A DNA stretch of 64,000 nucleotides from Chrysopogon serrulatus (GCA_015844335.1 JADLZL010006501.1:1-64000); one strand, 5' to 3'; positions 11,101 to 22,018 are shown, counted from the stretch's first letter. The notes: a model not told the origin generated them from the sequence alone. Made by a program: numbers and translations.

Positions 11101-13078
11101 GGCGGTGCAACGGCGGCTACAACGCGAGCACGATACATGCAGGAAGATGGCTAAAGCTTTTGGGTGCTCACCACAACACGGGGCTCATGATGGTTCAAGC
11201 GAGATGGAGCAGAAGCGGTTGAAACCCGGTGGCGGGATGCACGGCGGCGCAAACCCGACGGCGACACGGCGTTCCGACGGCGTCGGTGCTCGGCTGCGGA
11301 AAAGGATGGATCGATGATGATCAGTGAACAAAGGAGAAGCTAAGATGAGTGGAAGATAGACTTGTGAAGCACGGTAGTGCTCGACCCCTTGGCGAGAGGG
11401 GCTCGTGGCGCTCTCGGCCGGGACTTGGGGAAGACAACGCCACTATGGCCGATTTCGGCAACCACAGAGGGCAAGGATGGGTTTGGTGGATGCACGAAGA
11501 TGTGGCGGAGCTAGGTGGACAGCCAATTTTTGCAGGGAACGATGGTGGAACACGAATTTCGTCGGCGGACCGTGAGTGACCGGGCGATGACAAGGAAGAG
11601 AAGAAAATGGCGGCGGTGGTGGACCGGTGGCCGGCCCTTTTAAAGAGGAGAGATGGATCGAGGAGGCGACCCGCACCTTCGCGGCGTTGGTGATGTGGTC
11701 GGCCAAGCGTGAAACCGAAAAAAACGCGGGGCGCTGCCCACGACGCCGGGCGGCAAAGATGGGCGAGAGGGAAGATGGAATTCCCCCCCACAAAGTCACC
11801 GTAGCAAAGTGCCACCTCGGCGTTTTCCTTTTCAAATTACTCCCAAAGTTTGAATACAAGTTGAAAATCTCCCAAAATACAGATTGCATAAAAATTCATG
11901 CTCTACAACTTTCATTTAGAAAGTTTTGTCAAATTCCAAATAGATTTGAAATTGCATTTCAAATTTGAAAATGAGTGCAAATTCAATTTTTGAGATTTCA
12001 AAATTACTTTTAAATTTTGAATAAAAGATGAAAATATCCAAAAAATAAAAGTTGTTCCATTTCTCAAGATCTACAACTTTCATTTAGAAAGTTTTTCATG
12101 AAACTGAATAATTTTTGAATTGAAGTTTAAAAATCAAAAGGGACAACTCCCAATTTAAAGAACTTTTGAAATTACTTCAAATTTTATTCAAAAACTTGAA
12201 AAACTTTATATACCAAACTTGTAGAGCTCAAAAATATGCACAAACTGTATTTTTGGAGTTTTCCCAAATTTTGAATATTTTGAGATGAAATTGAGAAAAG
12301 GGGCAAAAGGCTTTTGAATTTCAGCTTTTGAAAAGGATTTTCAAATTGAACTTTTGGACAATTAATTAATGGTGTTGTGGTACTTTTCAAACCCAACCAA
12401 TAACATGGTTTCAAAGTACAAAGTTCATACTTTGAAATGGTGCCAAAGTTTGGTAACCTTTATTTAGAAAAGTAATTATGGTTAGCTCATCAAAATTGAA
12501 AATGATATTCAATTTCCAACACTTAGCCATTTCTAACTACAATTGGAATTTGAATTCCAGTTTCAATTATGATTCTTTCTTTTGCCTCATTTGCATTGTA
12601 AAACATCTTTGGGGTGTAAGTTAGAGTTAGCCAAGCACTTGTACACACCAAGGTTGCTTTTAGTTGATTATTTTTATAAACCAAATTAAACATGTGAGTG
12701 GAATTTAAATGGTAAACACATACACATGTGATATAGAAGAGCTCAAACAAACCCTAGAATTGTAAACTCATTTTAGTCATACTTATTAGGGTTTTCTAAT
12801 CATGAATGCTCATGCAATGATGATAATGACATGGCAAGTTTAGGTTAACGTAACACCAGGGGTGTTACAGCAGCCAACAGGAAAAGAAATTAAAGAGGGA
12901 CAGAATTGTCTTTTTACGTGTTCATCTGTCCACGTGTCCAGCGAAATCGGCAATGGATGACATTGAGTCGAAAATCATAAGATCAGGGGCTAAAGTGGTC
13001 GTTTTGATAGTTCAGGGGCCAATTTGAGCTTTCGGCGCTAGTTGAGGGGCCAAAATGGCTATTTCGCCATTATTTTTC
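8122..13078. mobile_element. Mutator-like (MULE/MITE) element split by a solo LTR
   Basis: The ends GGCGAAAATAACCAATTTGG (8122 on) and, on the other strand, GGCGAAATAGCCATTTTGG (from 13078 inward) begin inverted repeats of roughly 200 bp. They keep the same order of motifs (GGCCC..TCAACTA, AACTATCAAAA, ACACGTGG-like, AATTTCTTTT-like). A perfect 9-bp duplication ATTATTTTT lies at 8113-8121 and 13079-13087, the size expected for Mutator-family elements. Without the nested solo LTR (8504-12869) and its 5-bp TSD, the element is only about 590 bp, nearly all terminal repeat plus a short GC-rich stretch (8390-8503). It is non-autonomous, with no transposase visible. Confidence 0.88.
8504..12869 (-). 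mobile_element. Solo LTR of the long-LTR gypsy family
   Basis: This 4366-bp block matches both LTRs of the element at 47899-58295 over its whole length. It begins TGTGGCAGAACCTTCTAAAT and ends GGTGTTACA, so the ends are TG..CA in plus reading. The flanking 5-bp duplication GCAGC (8499-8503 and 12870-12874) shows a single insertion later reduced to one LTR by intra-element recombination. Orientation is set by comparison with the full element, whose PBS reads on the minus strand. It differs from the other copies by many substitutions and small indels, so it appears older or independently derived. Reading frames inside are not conserved among the copies. Confidence 0.93.
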
Positions 13079-13087
13079 AATTGTCAA

Positions 13088-13690
13088 CTCTTCTATCTAG
13101 CTGTTCATAACCAAAAAATAAAAGTGAAAATTGGGACAAAAAAATTGGGACTAAGGGTATGTTTGATTTGTGTCTAGGTTTGCCCCACCAAAATTTGGTC
13201 ATAAACAGACCTTGGACAGTTCCAAAACTCGAGTGTACTAATGTTTGGATTGTGACCTTATGAATGAGACAATGACAGCTAAACGTTGTTTATATGTGAG
13301 CATCATATATGAGTCCCATATATGTCATGACTATTTTTATCTCTGAAATTTATAATTGTATTAGTAAGTACAAATTTTAAATTGGATGCACCGCTTAGGA
13401 GATATTATCGTTTAAAACTTATTATTAATCCTTGATTTTTGGACGAAGGAGGGTAGATATATACTCACTCCATTTTAAAATTGTATTGTTTTGGTTTTCG
13501 TGTTACAAGTTTAATTCGATTTGTAGAAAAATACAATATTTATATCTTTAAATAAATTTATTAAAAAACTATATTAAAAGACCTTTCCATTGATATTAAT
13601 TATTATTATGGTACTAATTGATGATATTTAATATTTATAAAAGGTACCGATTGTTATTTCTCGAAAAGGTAAAAGTGACGAGTACATTGG
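13088..13690. other. AT-rich spacer
   Basis: No gene was recognised between the MULE and the MITE upstream of the DUF2828 gene. A half MITE end (ACTCACTCCATTTTAAAATTG) lies near 13463 without a convincing partner. Confidence 0.45.
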
Positions 13691-13692
13691 TA

Positions 13693-13955
13693 CTCCCTCC
13701 GTTCTAAAAAGAACATGCAATTCTTACATCCCAAAAAAAGTTAAATATTGTGAATTTTGACTAAAATTATATAAAAAATATATAAACTTATGAGACAAAA
13801 TAAGTATTATTAGATTGATTATGACATATATTTTTATAACAAATTTATTTTTTAAGACATAAATACTAATACTTTTTACTATAAATTTGATTAAAATTAA
13901 TAAAATTTAACTAGTACATTTCTCATAAATTGCATGTCTTTTTGAACCGAGGGAG
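13693..13955. mobile_element. Stowaway MITE
   Basis: The inverted ends CTCCCTCCGTTCTAAAAAGA at the left and TTTTTGAACCGAGGGAG at the right are flanked by TA (13691-13692 and 13956-13957), the Stowaway target duplication. The core is AT-rich, about 263 bp in all. It lies about 200 bp upstream of the DUF2828 start codon, so it may sit inside that gene's promoter. Confidence 0.85.
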
Positions 13956-14067
13956 TATAAATTATAAGCGGTCAGACTTTCCGGCACCGTTAAATCTGAC
14001 CAACAGGCTGCTCGGCCGTATAACCAACGGCGCGATCCGATGAGCCTACGACGCTTTCCTCACTAGT

Positions 14068-14076
14068 AAAACCCTA
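14068..14076 (+). promoter_or_regulatory. Telo-box-like motif in presumed 5' leader
   Basis: AAACCCTAG occurs 81 bp before the start codon of the DUF2828 gene. Telo-boxes (AAACCCTA) are common near transcription start sites of housekeeping plant genes. Its role here is inferred from sequence and position only. Confidence 0.4.
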
Positions 14077-14156
14077 GATCCAATTCGAACACGAAAGTCG
14101 ACATCGCTTTTCCTCCCTAAAAGTCCAAACTCAAAACCTCCAATTCGAACCCCGCC

Positions 14157-16331
14157 ATGGCGGCCGCCGCCGCGCCTCCGAACCCAGCCGGCGCTCGCCC
14201 GCCGCGTGTCGTCGGCCCCTCCTCCTACCCCTTCCTCGAGCAGCTCGATGCGGGTGTCAACTCTCCCGGGCCCGCCATGGCGACCGCCGCCGCCCCTCCC
14301 GAACCCACCGCCCTATACGGCCCCCCGCACATCCGCGGATGCGCTCGCCCGCCGCCTGTCACCGGTCCCTCCTCCCATCCCTTCCTGGAGCTGCTCGATG
14401 CGGGCTTCAACTCTCCCGGGCCCGAGGCTGTCCGGGATCGCCGCATTGACGCCCTCGGTCCCGACCCATGTCTCGACTTCTTCTTCCAAGTCCAAGCCGG
14501 CACGTCGCCCCAACGCGTTTGCGACCTCCTCGCAGCAGCCTGGGCCCACGCCCCCCTCACCGCGCTCAAGCTCGTCTGCAACCTGCGCAGCGGGTGCGGC
14601 ACCGGCAAGTCAGACATGGAGGCTTTCTACGCTTCCGCGCTCTGGATGCACAGCCACCACCCCAAGACTCTCGCCTGCAACATACCCGCGCTCGCTGAGT
14701 TCGGCTACCTCAAGGACTTACCCGAGCTACTCTTCCGCCTCATCCAAGACGACGACGTCAGCATGATCGCCAGGGACAACCACACAAAGGCGGCCCCTGC
14801 TGCAGCGGTCGCCGGCAATAAGAGGTGCAGGAAGGCATCTCTACCCCTTGTGTTCGGCTGCCGTCGCTTCCTCTCTCTTGCCTACCTCTCTGCTGCCGCC
14901 GGTCGGAAGCGCCGTAGAGTCAGACGGAAACAGAAGCGTCGCAACTCGACTGCTGTCGATGCCAAGACAGTGGCCTCAACGGATCTTCTGGACGACGAGA
15001 CAGTGGCCTCAATGAAGCTACTGGACGCAGAGTTGGTGGCTGCTGGGCAAATGGAGCTCACTGGGGAGATGAAGGAAACGGCACTCCTTGCTGTGCGAGC
15101 TTTGCACATGTACTGCGATCATGGCGACTACCGCAAGCTCTTTGATCACATTGCCCAGTTCTTTGCAGATCTCCTCCTATCAGACATGCAAAAGAAGAAT
15201 CTCAACCAGTATAGCGAAATTGGGCTTGCTGCTAAGTGGTGTCCGACACCTGGCTCATCTTTTGACAGGTCAACACTGCTATGCGAGGGCATCGCCCGCC
15301 GCTTATTCCCACGCAACTCGAAAGCTGAGTATGCAGACCTGTCAGAGGAAGATTACAGGTATCGTGTGCTCCAACATCTCTGTCATGAGGTGTTGGTGCC
15401 GCTTCGTGAGCTTCTCCGTTTTCCAGAGATCTACATATCTGCAAACAGATGGTCTGAGCTGCCCTATGAACGCGTCTCTTCCATGGTGATGCACCAGTAT
15501 GAGGCCCTGTTCAAGAAGCATGACAAAGAACGATTTGAAAGATTTTGTGCTGGGAAACAGGCAAGAAAAAAAGCAGGCAAAGAGGCAAGTGAAGAAGCAG
15601 GCAACACCCTCCTTCCACACACGATAGCTTTCATGTGCAATAACGGTCATGTGACTGAATCTGAGTTGCAGTGGTGCGTCATGATGCGCAGCCTCCATGA
15701 CAAGGGCCTGGTCAGCAAGCTGAAGAACTGCATTGCTGTTTGTGATGTGTCTGATAGGATGAAAGGTGTACCGAGGGAAGTGTGTATGGCGCTGAGCGTG
15801 CTCGTCTCAGAGCTCAGTGAGGAACCATGGGCTCACAAGGTAATCACATTCAGTCGACATCCAAAAGTCCACACAATCAAAGGCAAGAACTTCCAGGAGA
15901 AGTTGGGTTTTCTGGAGGGCTTGAAAATTGACATGAACAGTCGCACCAACTTCAAAGCAGTGTACAATTGCATTCTGGATACGGCAGAAAAGTCACAGCT
16001 TCCAAATGAGAAAATGGTCAAGACAATTTTCGTGTTCAGTGACAAAGGATTTGATGAGGCATCATTGAACCCATGGCTTCAAGACTACCGAGCCTCATGC
16101 CGCAGGTTCCTAAGTGCCGGTTATCGCGATGTGGTGCCACAAATGGTGTTCTGGAACCTGCAGGGTCCCCGTGAAGTGACATTTACTGATCTTGGAGTGA
16201 TGAGGCTGAAAGGCTTCTCAGACAATTTGATGAAGCTATTTCTTGAATACGGTGGTGTCGTGCATGCTAAGGATGAGATGGCTTCAGCACTCTCTGGGAA
16301 GGGGTATGAGAAGCTTTCAGTGTTTGATTGA
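14157..16331 (+). CDS. DUF2828 family protein (vWA-like domain), single exon
   Basis: This 724-aa intronless gene is recognised as plant DUF2828 by conserved stretches. These include LVCNLRSGCGTGKSD followed by FYASALWMHSHHPKTLACN (about residues 141-175), and a C-terminal vWA-like part with CDVSDRM (D530), SRTNFKAVYNCILD and VFVFSDKGFDEA-like sequence (D629). The family is uncharacterised; vWA folds usually bind partners through a metal site. Here the metal-site motif reads D-V-S-D-R where D-x-S-G-S is expected, so the second serine is missing. The N-terminus carries a direct duplication: GPSSYPFLEQLDAGVNSPGP (20-39) recurs as GPSSHPFLELLDAGFNSPGP (70-89), and the DNA duplicates about 118 bp including the ATG context. 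A basic patch (GRKRRRVRRKQKRR, about 249-262) could be a nuclear signal. GC falls from 5' to 3', as is common in grass genes. The start is the first in-frame ATG in a GCCATGG context. Confidence 0.9.
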   Translation: MAAAAAPPNPAGARPPRVVGPSSYPFLEQLDAGVNSPGPAMATAAAPPEPTALYGPPHIRGCARPPPVTGPSSHPFLELLDAGFNSPGPEAVRDRRIDALGPDPCLDFFFQVQAGTSPQRVCDLLAAAWAHAPLTALKLVCNLRSGCGTGKSDMEAFYASALWMHSHHPKTLACNIPALAEFGYLKDLPELLFRLIQDDDVSMIARDNHTKAAPAAAVAGNKRCRKASLPLVFGCRRFLSLAYLSAAAGRKRRRVRRKQKRRNSTAVDAKTVASTDLLDDETVASMKLLDAELVAAGQMELTGEMKETALLAVRALHMYCDHGDYRKLFDHIAQFFADLLLSDMQKKNLNQYSEIGLAAKWCPTPGSSFDRSTLLCEGIARRLFPRNSKAEYADLSEEDYRYRVLQHLCHEVLVPLRELLRFPEIYISANRWSELPYERVSSMVMHQYEALFKKHDKERFERFCAGKQARKKAGKEASEEAGNTLLPHTIAFMCNNGHVTESELQWCVMMRSLHDKGLVSKLKNCIAVCDVSDRMKGVPREVCMALSVLVSELSEEPWAHKVITFSRHPKVHTIKGKNFQEKLGFLEGLKIDMNSRTNFKAVYNCILDTAEKSQLPNEKMVKTIFVFSDKGFDEASLNPWLQDYRASCRRFLSAGYRDVVPQMVFWNLQGPREVTFTDLGVMRLKGFSDNLMKLFLEYGGVVHAKDEMASALSGKGYEKLSVFD

Positions 16332-18140
16332 TGGATGTACGGGATATCTTTTATGGTAGTGATGTTGTGTTTGATTGTATGTAACCTCAGCTCCTTTTAC
16401 CCTTTACTTAACTATGCAATGCTATATTGTTAAAAAAAAGCTTGTCTGCATGTTACTCTTGTAGCTGTCGTTACAACTCATTGTAGTGTCAAAACAAGAT
16501 TCATTTGGTTACCCTTTCTCCACAGTTTTACAATTGTTCACCTTGGGATGTCCATTTGCTCTTATATGATAAATTGTTAACTCTAGGATTTCTGTTCTAC
16601 CATTCCTCCGTCCTCTCCCAGATTCTAGCCTTAGATGACAACAGAATATGGGCCAACTTTTAACAGGATATGAATCAATTCATACAAAAATAAAACACAA
16701 GCTGTTTTATAGCTATGTGTCTATGATGAACAGGAAATTGTATCTCAGTAGAGCAGATATCTCCATTTTTATCGACCTCCGAGTAAGGTTTAGCACTTAC
16801 TAGCAGAAACAGATGCCAAGATGTATTAGTTATGTTCTTTCTATATAACTTTTGTACTCAGTTTATTCTCTGATCATATGTTTCTTCTTTTTTGGAAGAA
16901 AATACATTTTGATTTGTGTATTTGCATTGTTGTTCTGCATATCACAAGTAATAATTATTTATGTTTTTTTTCTGTATTTTGGGGGCTATTTTGCCATTTT
17001 GAGCAAAATTAGCTACGCCTTGCTCTTCTAGTGCCAACATACTTGAAAAGAGCTGAAAACACTGTATTCTCCTAGAGACATCCCAGATACCTAATGCAAG
17101 ATTTCAAGCTGCAGGTGCAATTGGTGATGTTGCAGTAAGGGAGTGGGGAATCCTTAAAGATGGCAGCAAAAGAGGCCTAATGCTGTCAGTTTTCTTTTTG
17201 AGGGTGAAAGCTTTCAGTTTATGTGAGAACATTACGTTTTTGGCACTAGACTATAATTTTGCTATCATTGTAGCTATTGCTTGAACTACTTTATGGAGTA
17301 TGCAAGTTCCCTTGTTGCTATGTGCAAAGTTTCTGCCTGGGCCGCTATATTACTGAAGAGCCTGGTTAGTCTACATGTTTCTACCCACTTTGATAGTGTA
17401 ATGTCAAATGGATCCCTCGTGCCTGGCGCTGTCTTGTCATGAAATGTTTGTTAGCTTTTATTTACCCAGAAGTTTTTCTTTTCATTTTGTTCCCAGTTAA
17501 TTTTTGTCAAATAGGTATAAGATTGATGGGTGTGCTTCATTCATATTCATGTTTGCACATTTTTTCCATTGATTGGGTTGCTGAGTTGGACGTGATTTCA
17601 TTCAAGGGGTGGTTTGGAATCCATGCATATACAATCCTTCAGTAATGGACTGTTTTGTTATGTTAGCTTGTCTCTGATCACCTGAGGCTGGACAAAGGCA
17701 TAAGATCGACCAAGATAATTATATGCAATTGGAAATATCTTCCTATGAACCCAGATGCATCAATATCTTGGTTAGTCTTGAATGAAATGAACTAGAGTAT
17801 CCGTGTGTTCAGTCTGTGCACTGGAAGGCGATACTTTGGCCATCAAAGTTTTTTTTTATATTTATTCAAATATATTTGTTTCGACACAGAATATATATAT
17901 GTATAATTTTCAGGTCGAACAATCCATCCGCGCTATCCATGGACCTAATTTGACAGTTTGCTGCGGTCAATTTCTTGTAAACCTGAATTTCTTTGAGGCC
18001 AATGCGATTGATTCTTCTATTTTTTTCCCTACTCTTCTTCAACCGATCTCGATTACATTTCATGTCAGACATCATGATCTAATGAGTATGAAAATTTTAC
18101 TACAGTTTAAGCATACAATGAATAGCCAACTGTAAATTTC
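16332..18140. other. 3' flank and spacer after DUF2828 gene
   Basis: No further gene was recognised. The first few hundred bases probably include the 3' UTR of the DUF2828 gene, though no single polyadenylation signal stands out. The rest is AT-rich with short frames that lack motifs. Confidence 0.4.
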
Positions 18141-18149
18141 TCCACAACT

Positions 18150-18510
18150 AGACCATAGAAAATGCAGCTACAAACTAATTACAGAAAAACATGAACCTAA
18201 AGCTACAATAAAAAATTTATACTGAAAGAACACCATATTATTTGTTTGTTTTGTAGATCTACTCATGTGGAGTACAAAATAATTAGATTTTCTATTTTAT
18301 AATTTTTTATGATTTACTATGATTTTTTAAAGATTTAACAAAAATAAATAAAAAGGAAAAAGACAACACCACCTTTGAAAACTGCTTATAACTGGTGAGG
18401 GAGGTACGGTTTTAAAGGTAGATGATGAGTCTAATTTTAGAGTTAAATGAGAAAAAATTGACTTTCACAGAAGTTGAGAGAAGTAATGTAGACATTTATC
18501 CTAAACATAT
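18150..18510. repeat. Dispersed AT-rich repeat, copy 1
   Basis: This segment shares an ordered set of phrases with 59170-59680: GTAGATCTACTCATGTGGAGT, TTTTCTATTTTATAATTTTTT, GATTTACT, AAATAAATAAAAA, then ACCACC, AGTCTAATTTTAGAGTT and GAGAAAAA. A third copy appears inverted at 63540-63960. The length and AT-rich tails suggest an uncharacterised MITE or other non-autonomous element. Clear terminal repeats were not found. Confidence 0.6.
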
Positions 18511-18689
18511 GCGTGTTATTCAAAAAAAAAAAAAACCTTATGCGTGTTTGGTTTCAGCCGTTCTCCTCGTATCAGCCTGGCCCGGCGGGCGGAGGCTGCA
18601 GTACGAGCCAGGCCTAGCGGAAAGAAAGGATGGCCGACTACATTAGAATCGTCGGCTGGTCGCTCTCGGGCTAGGCCCAGCTGATGCAA

Positions 18690-19605
18690 AGCGCTCGGTG
18701 CGAGAGGGTCACCAAGTCAGGCGCGTTAGGGTTACATCGCCATTCCCCGACGCACGGCGGTGCCCCCCGTTCTCTCGCTCTCGCGCTTCCTCCGCCGGCC
18801 AGCTCGCTCCATTCCAAGGTGAGTTCGATGCTCGATGCCTCCTCCCTCTTATGGAATCTCCCCGTATTTGGGTGCGCAACAGCTCCACCGGAGATCCGGC
18901 GGTCGGATCCGGGCTCTCGCTTCTCGCTTCTGGCCCCCTCCAATATTTTTGCGCATGGATATTGGGATACTAGGTTGGCCTCACCTTTTCTTCCTCTACC
19001 TGCAGATCCGCTACCTATGAGCCTTTCCATCTCCCTCGCAGCTCCCCATCTCCTTCGCAGAGGCAAAGGTAAGCTTGTTCATTCTGAACTTCTCCCGGAA
19101 GGTCGTGTAGGTTTGGTGTTACTCTGAAAATTTGTCTCTAGCCGGCGCATGAGTTTCCTCGCTCATGTGGCTGATGTGGTTTTCCAACACCACCAAATTT
19201 GGCCCATCTTTGTCTATATGGCGCACGGCAGCAAGAGTACATAGTGCTGGCTTTTGATACCCCAAGTCCCCACTTTTGTATGGAATGTATGTATGATGTG
19301 CAGAGTTTGTTTGCAGCAGGATGGTCTTTTGTTTTCTTTATTTTATTCGCTTAACCTGTTCTTCTGTACTGCTAAACATGCGGTGGCCTCAACTTAACAT
19401 GGAACACAAAAAAATTTTTGGTCATGACTTTATAATTGGGATATCTGATGTGCAGAGTTTGTGTGCACTAGGTTGGTAATTTGTTTTCATTATATTCGCT
19501 TAACATGTTCACCTGTAGCGTTGAACATAGGGATGGCCTGAACTTAACACACAACAGGAAATTTGTTGTCACAACTTCATAATTATTGGGATACACCATT
19601 AAAAA

Positions 19606-19667
<62 letters not shown>

Positions 19668-19787
19668 CAGCAATATGACGCATATCATCTCTGCGTAGTA
19701 CATAACACTAGTCTTTTTGGTCCTATTATGACGTCTCTATTTCTCATTCTACTTTGCTTCTGCTTTCGTTTCAGGTTAGCATTGATT
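18690..19787 (+). promoter_or_regulatory. Probable spliced 5' leader of the protease-like gene
   Basis: GC-rich leader-like sequence from about 18690 ends in a strong donor (CAAG|GTGAGT, exon end 18818). A second donor (CAAAG|GTAAGC, exon end 19068) follows a possible small leader exon. The acceptor TTTCGTTTCAG|GTTAGC (exon from 19775) is 13 bp before the ATG at 19788. Leader introns like these are common in grass genes. A pure (CT)n run at 19610-19665 would be removed with the last leader intron. The transcription start is not determined. Confidence 0.5.
19610..19665. repeat. (CT)n microsatellite in leader intron
   Basis: About 28 uninterrupted CT units. The run creates an artificial Leu-Ser frame upstream of the true start of the protease-like gene and is probably highly length-variable. 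Confidence 0.95.
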
Positions 19788-20674
19788 ATGGAGAGCCAAG
19801 AAGCCTTGCAGCTCTTAAAAGATATTGTAAAAGTACACGATGAACATCACAAAAGCGTGGTGTTGGTGTTAACGAATACTAAAGAGGGGATTTCGTGGGG
19901 AAGTGGTTTCATTGTGAAGTCCACAAAGACAAGTGCTCTTGTGATGACATGCCATCATGTCATCAAAGCAGCTAAGAATGTGAGAATCAGGCTGGCTGGA
20001 ACATTAAAGCAACTCAGTGCTACTATAGAGTATGGCAACAAAGAGGCAGACATTGCGATCCTCAGGGTTAGGAATATGCCTGACAAGTATCCGGAATTGA
20101 CATTCCGTGAAAAATCTGTGGATGTAACAGTTGGAAAGACTGTTTTCTTGGCTGCGTACTTCAATCCTGACATGCTGGGTGGGCTTTGCCTGGATAGCGC
20201 TGTACATCCTGGAAAAATATGGTACTTTCACCTCACTACTTCATCTACATCTACTTTGTCAATGTGTTTGCTGATGCTGATAATGTATGTGTTTGCTGAT
20301 GCTGATAACGTTTACTTGTCTTTTGATTGAAAGTGCTCCACTGGCCAAATGTTCTTCAAATCCTAAGTTGACAGATGTGGTGCACTCATGTCGCTCGCAA
20401 GGTGGATGCTCAGGAGGTCCCCTTATCTATGATGGAAAAGCTATTGGAGTACATTACGAAAGTAGAACTCAGATGGAATATGCGCGTTCCAGTGAGACCG
20501 TCAACACAGTACTAAAGAAGTGGCTTAAGATCCCATCTTCGGTAAGAGTTGATCTTGTTCAGTTTCGGTCATGCACCACTTAGCTCACTGTTGCAAGATG
20601 GTCATCCTTTGCATCCTTTTTTTTTTCAGCAAGTCAGAACCACCGAGCAGATGCTGGCCTTTGTTCAGATTTGA
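19788..20674 (+). CDS. Trypsin-fold (PA clan) serine protease-like protein, triad intact
   Basis: Three exons by splice signals: 19788-20221, 20334-20541, 20630-20674, giving 228 aa. Exon 1 ends in phase 2 and joins exon 2 to give Cys145; exon 2 ends at TCG|GTAAGAG in phase 0. The protein has the compact fold of Deg/HtrA-type and other PA-clan proteases without PDZ or signal peptide. WGSGFIV (37-43) is the first strand region, TCHHV carries His57, EADIAIL carries Asp88 and GGCSGGPL carries Ser171. All three catalytic positions are present, so peptidase activity is plausible, probably cytosolic or nuclear as no targeting sequence is evident. The ATG in TTATGGAG is chosen because upstream in-frame codons cross the CT microsatellite and the leader acceptor. 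The neighbours at 30001-35312 and 45771-46736 share the fold but lack the triad. Substrate unknown. Confidence 0.82.
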
Positions 20675-20969
20675 AGGTGACTGTTGGTTTGTGATCCTTT
20701 GGAGTTTCTCTGAAAACTCGAATCCTTAGTCCTCAATTAAGCCTCTCAATGGTTGTACTGACGCTGACATGTGATAATGTTATGTAACTGTAATGGGATT
20801 GAACATTGCCTTGTATCTAAAACAGCAAGAGTTTGTCTCGTTTCTGGTGTTCAAATTTCGGTTTTTTCACATTTTTTTAATTTAATGTATTTAAGGTAAA
20901 TGTGCTCATTAACTAAAATGGAGTGTGGTCTGCTGGTTCAATGGCACAACTGCATGAATTTGTGATTCT
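20675..20969. other. 3' flank of protease-like gene
   Basis: Probable 3' UTR followed by AT-rich spacer. No further coding feature was seen. Confidence 0.45.
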
Positions 20970-21398
20970 TTTGCTCCTAATTGTCAGTAGTTAGCAACTG
21001 AAATCCTTAGTAAACAAAATTCCCTTGCTCCTAGTTGTCAGTGGTCAGCAACCTGAAATACTTAGTAAACAGAATTGTATTGATAAATAAGTACTGAATG
21101 ATATCTTTGATGGAGTGACATCCCCTTGCTCCTAATTGTCGGTGGCTAGCAAACTGAAATTCCTAATAATTAAAGTTGAATAAATAAGGTACTGAATGAT
21201 ATCTTCGATGGAGTGAAATCCCCTTAATTGTCTGTGGTGAGCAACCTGAAATCCCTAATAATCAAAATTGATAAATAAGCTCCAGAATCTTTGACTGATA
21301 TCTTCGATGGAGTGAAATCCCCTTAATTGTCTGTGGTGAGCAACCCGAAATCCCTAATAATCAAAATTGTTAAATAAGCTCCAGAATCTTTGACGGAG
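20970..21398. repeat. Minisatellite, about 100-bp units, 4-5 copies
   Basis: Tandem imperfect units start near 20970, 21022, 21121, 21221 and 21319. They share CCCCTTGCTCCTAATTGTC, GTGGTGAGCAACCTGAAATCC, AATAATCAAAATTG and GATATCTTCGATGGAGTGAAAT. The last two units are nearly identical, and the first and last are partial. This is a local amplification downstream of the protease-like gene, not a CRISPR-type array, since there are no short constant repeats with unique spacers. Confidence 0.88.
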
Positions 21399-21469
21399 GA
21401 GGGAGTACCTGCAATCGCGAAGTTACCAATGCCTTTCTCGCAAGATGCATTCTCCACAAGTCACTGTCA

Positions 21470-22018
21470 TCTATAACTCTTATATGTTTAAACCCTCTCT
21501 AGCCTATTCTTTTGATCCTGATTGGTTAGGAGCTCAAGAATGATGTCAGCTGACATTATCGGAGAAGTTACCTCCACTAAGACTATATTAATTTCCCACT
21601 AGCTATTTCTGTTGAAATAGAAAAAAAGTCATAGCACCTAAACCAAGTATCGTAATTAAAATCCAATTGCACCATGGTGTTCCTCGCAATAAACTCTTCA
21701 AAACAAGACCCCACGTGAATATATTTTGATAACTTTTTTGTAAAAATTTAAATCATTTCTAAGTAAAATCCTGTTTGTAAGCGAAAACCTAGCAAAACTG
21801 CATATCACATGGATTACATATAGTCCTAAAAAATATGCGTATAGATGAGATTTGGGTGATGCCCAGTTCAAATAATCTATACCATGTCAACGGATACAAC
21901 CTCCGCAATTGACCTACTACTTTCATATATATGTATCTATTAATTCATAGTTTTAACTATTATAAACTCCTTATATTTTTACTTCATACCCACAGCAACG
22001 CGCGGGGCATCCTACTAG
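21470..22018 (+). mobile_element. Candidate short Helitron
   Basis: The right end CCCACAGCAACGCGCGGGGCATCC then TACTAG, followed by T, resembles the grass Helitron 3' terminus: a GC-rich hairpin about 10 bp before CTAG. The hairpin is imperfect. A 5' terminus TCTATAACTCTTATATG preceded by A at 21469 fits the A^T insertion rule but is not unique. The 3' end is the stronger evidence. The interior carries no recognised gene. Confidence 0.45.

Noticed and set aside
19563..19787. 75-codon N-terminal extension of the protease-like gene
   Set aside because: It is translated through the CT microsatellite (Leu-Ser repeats) and a leader intron acceptor at 19771-19774. The ATG at 19788 lies 13 bp after the acceptor.
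20970..21398. Possible CRISPR-like array
   Set aside because: The units are contiguous imperfect repeats of about 100 bp with no short constant repeat/unique spacer pattern, in plant nuclear DNA.
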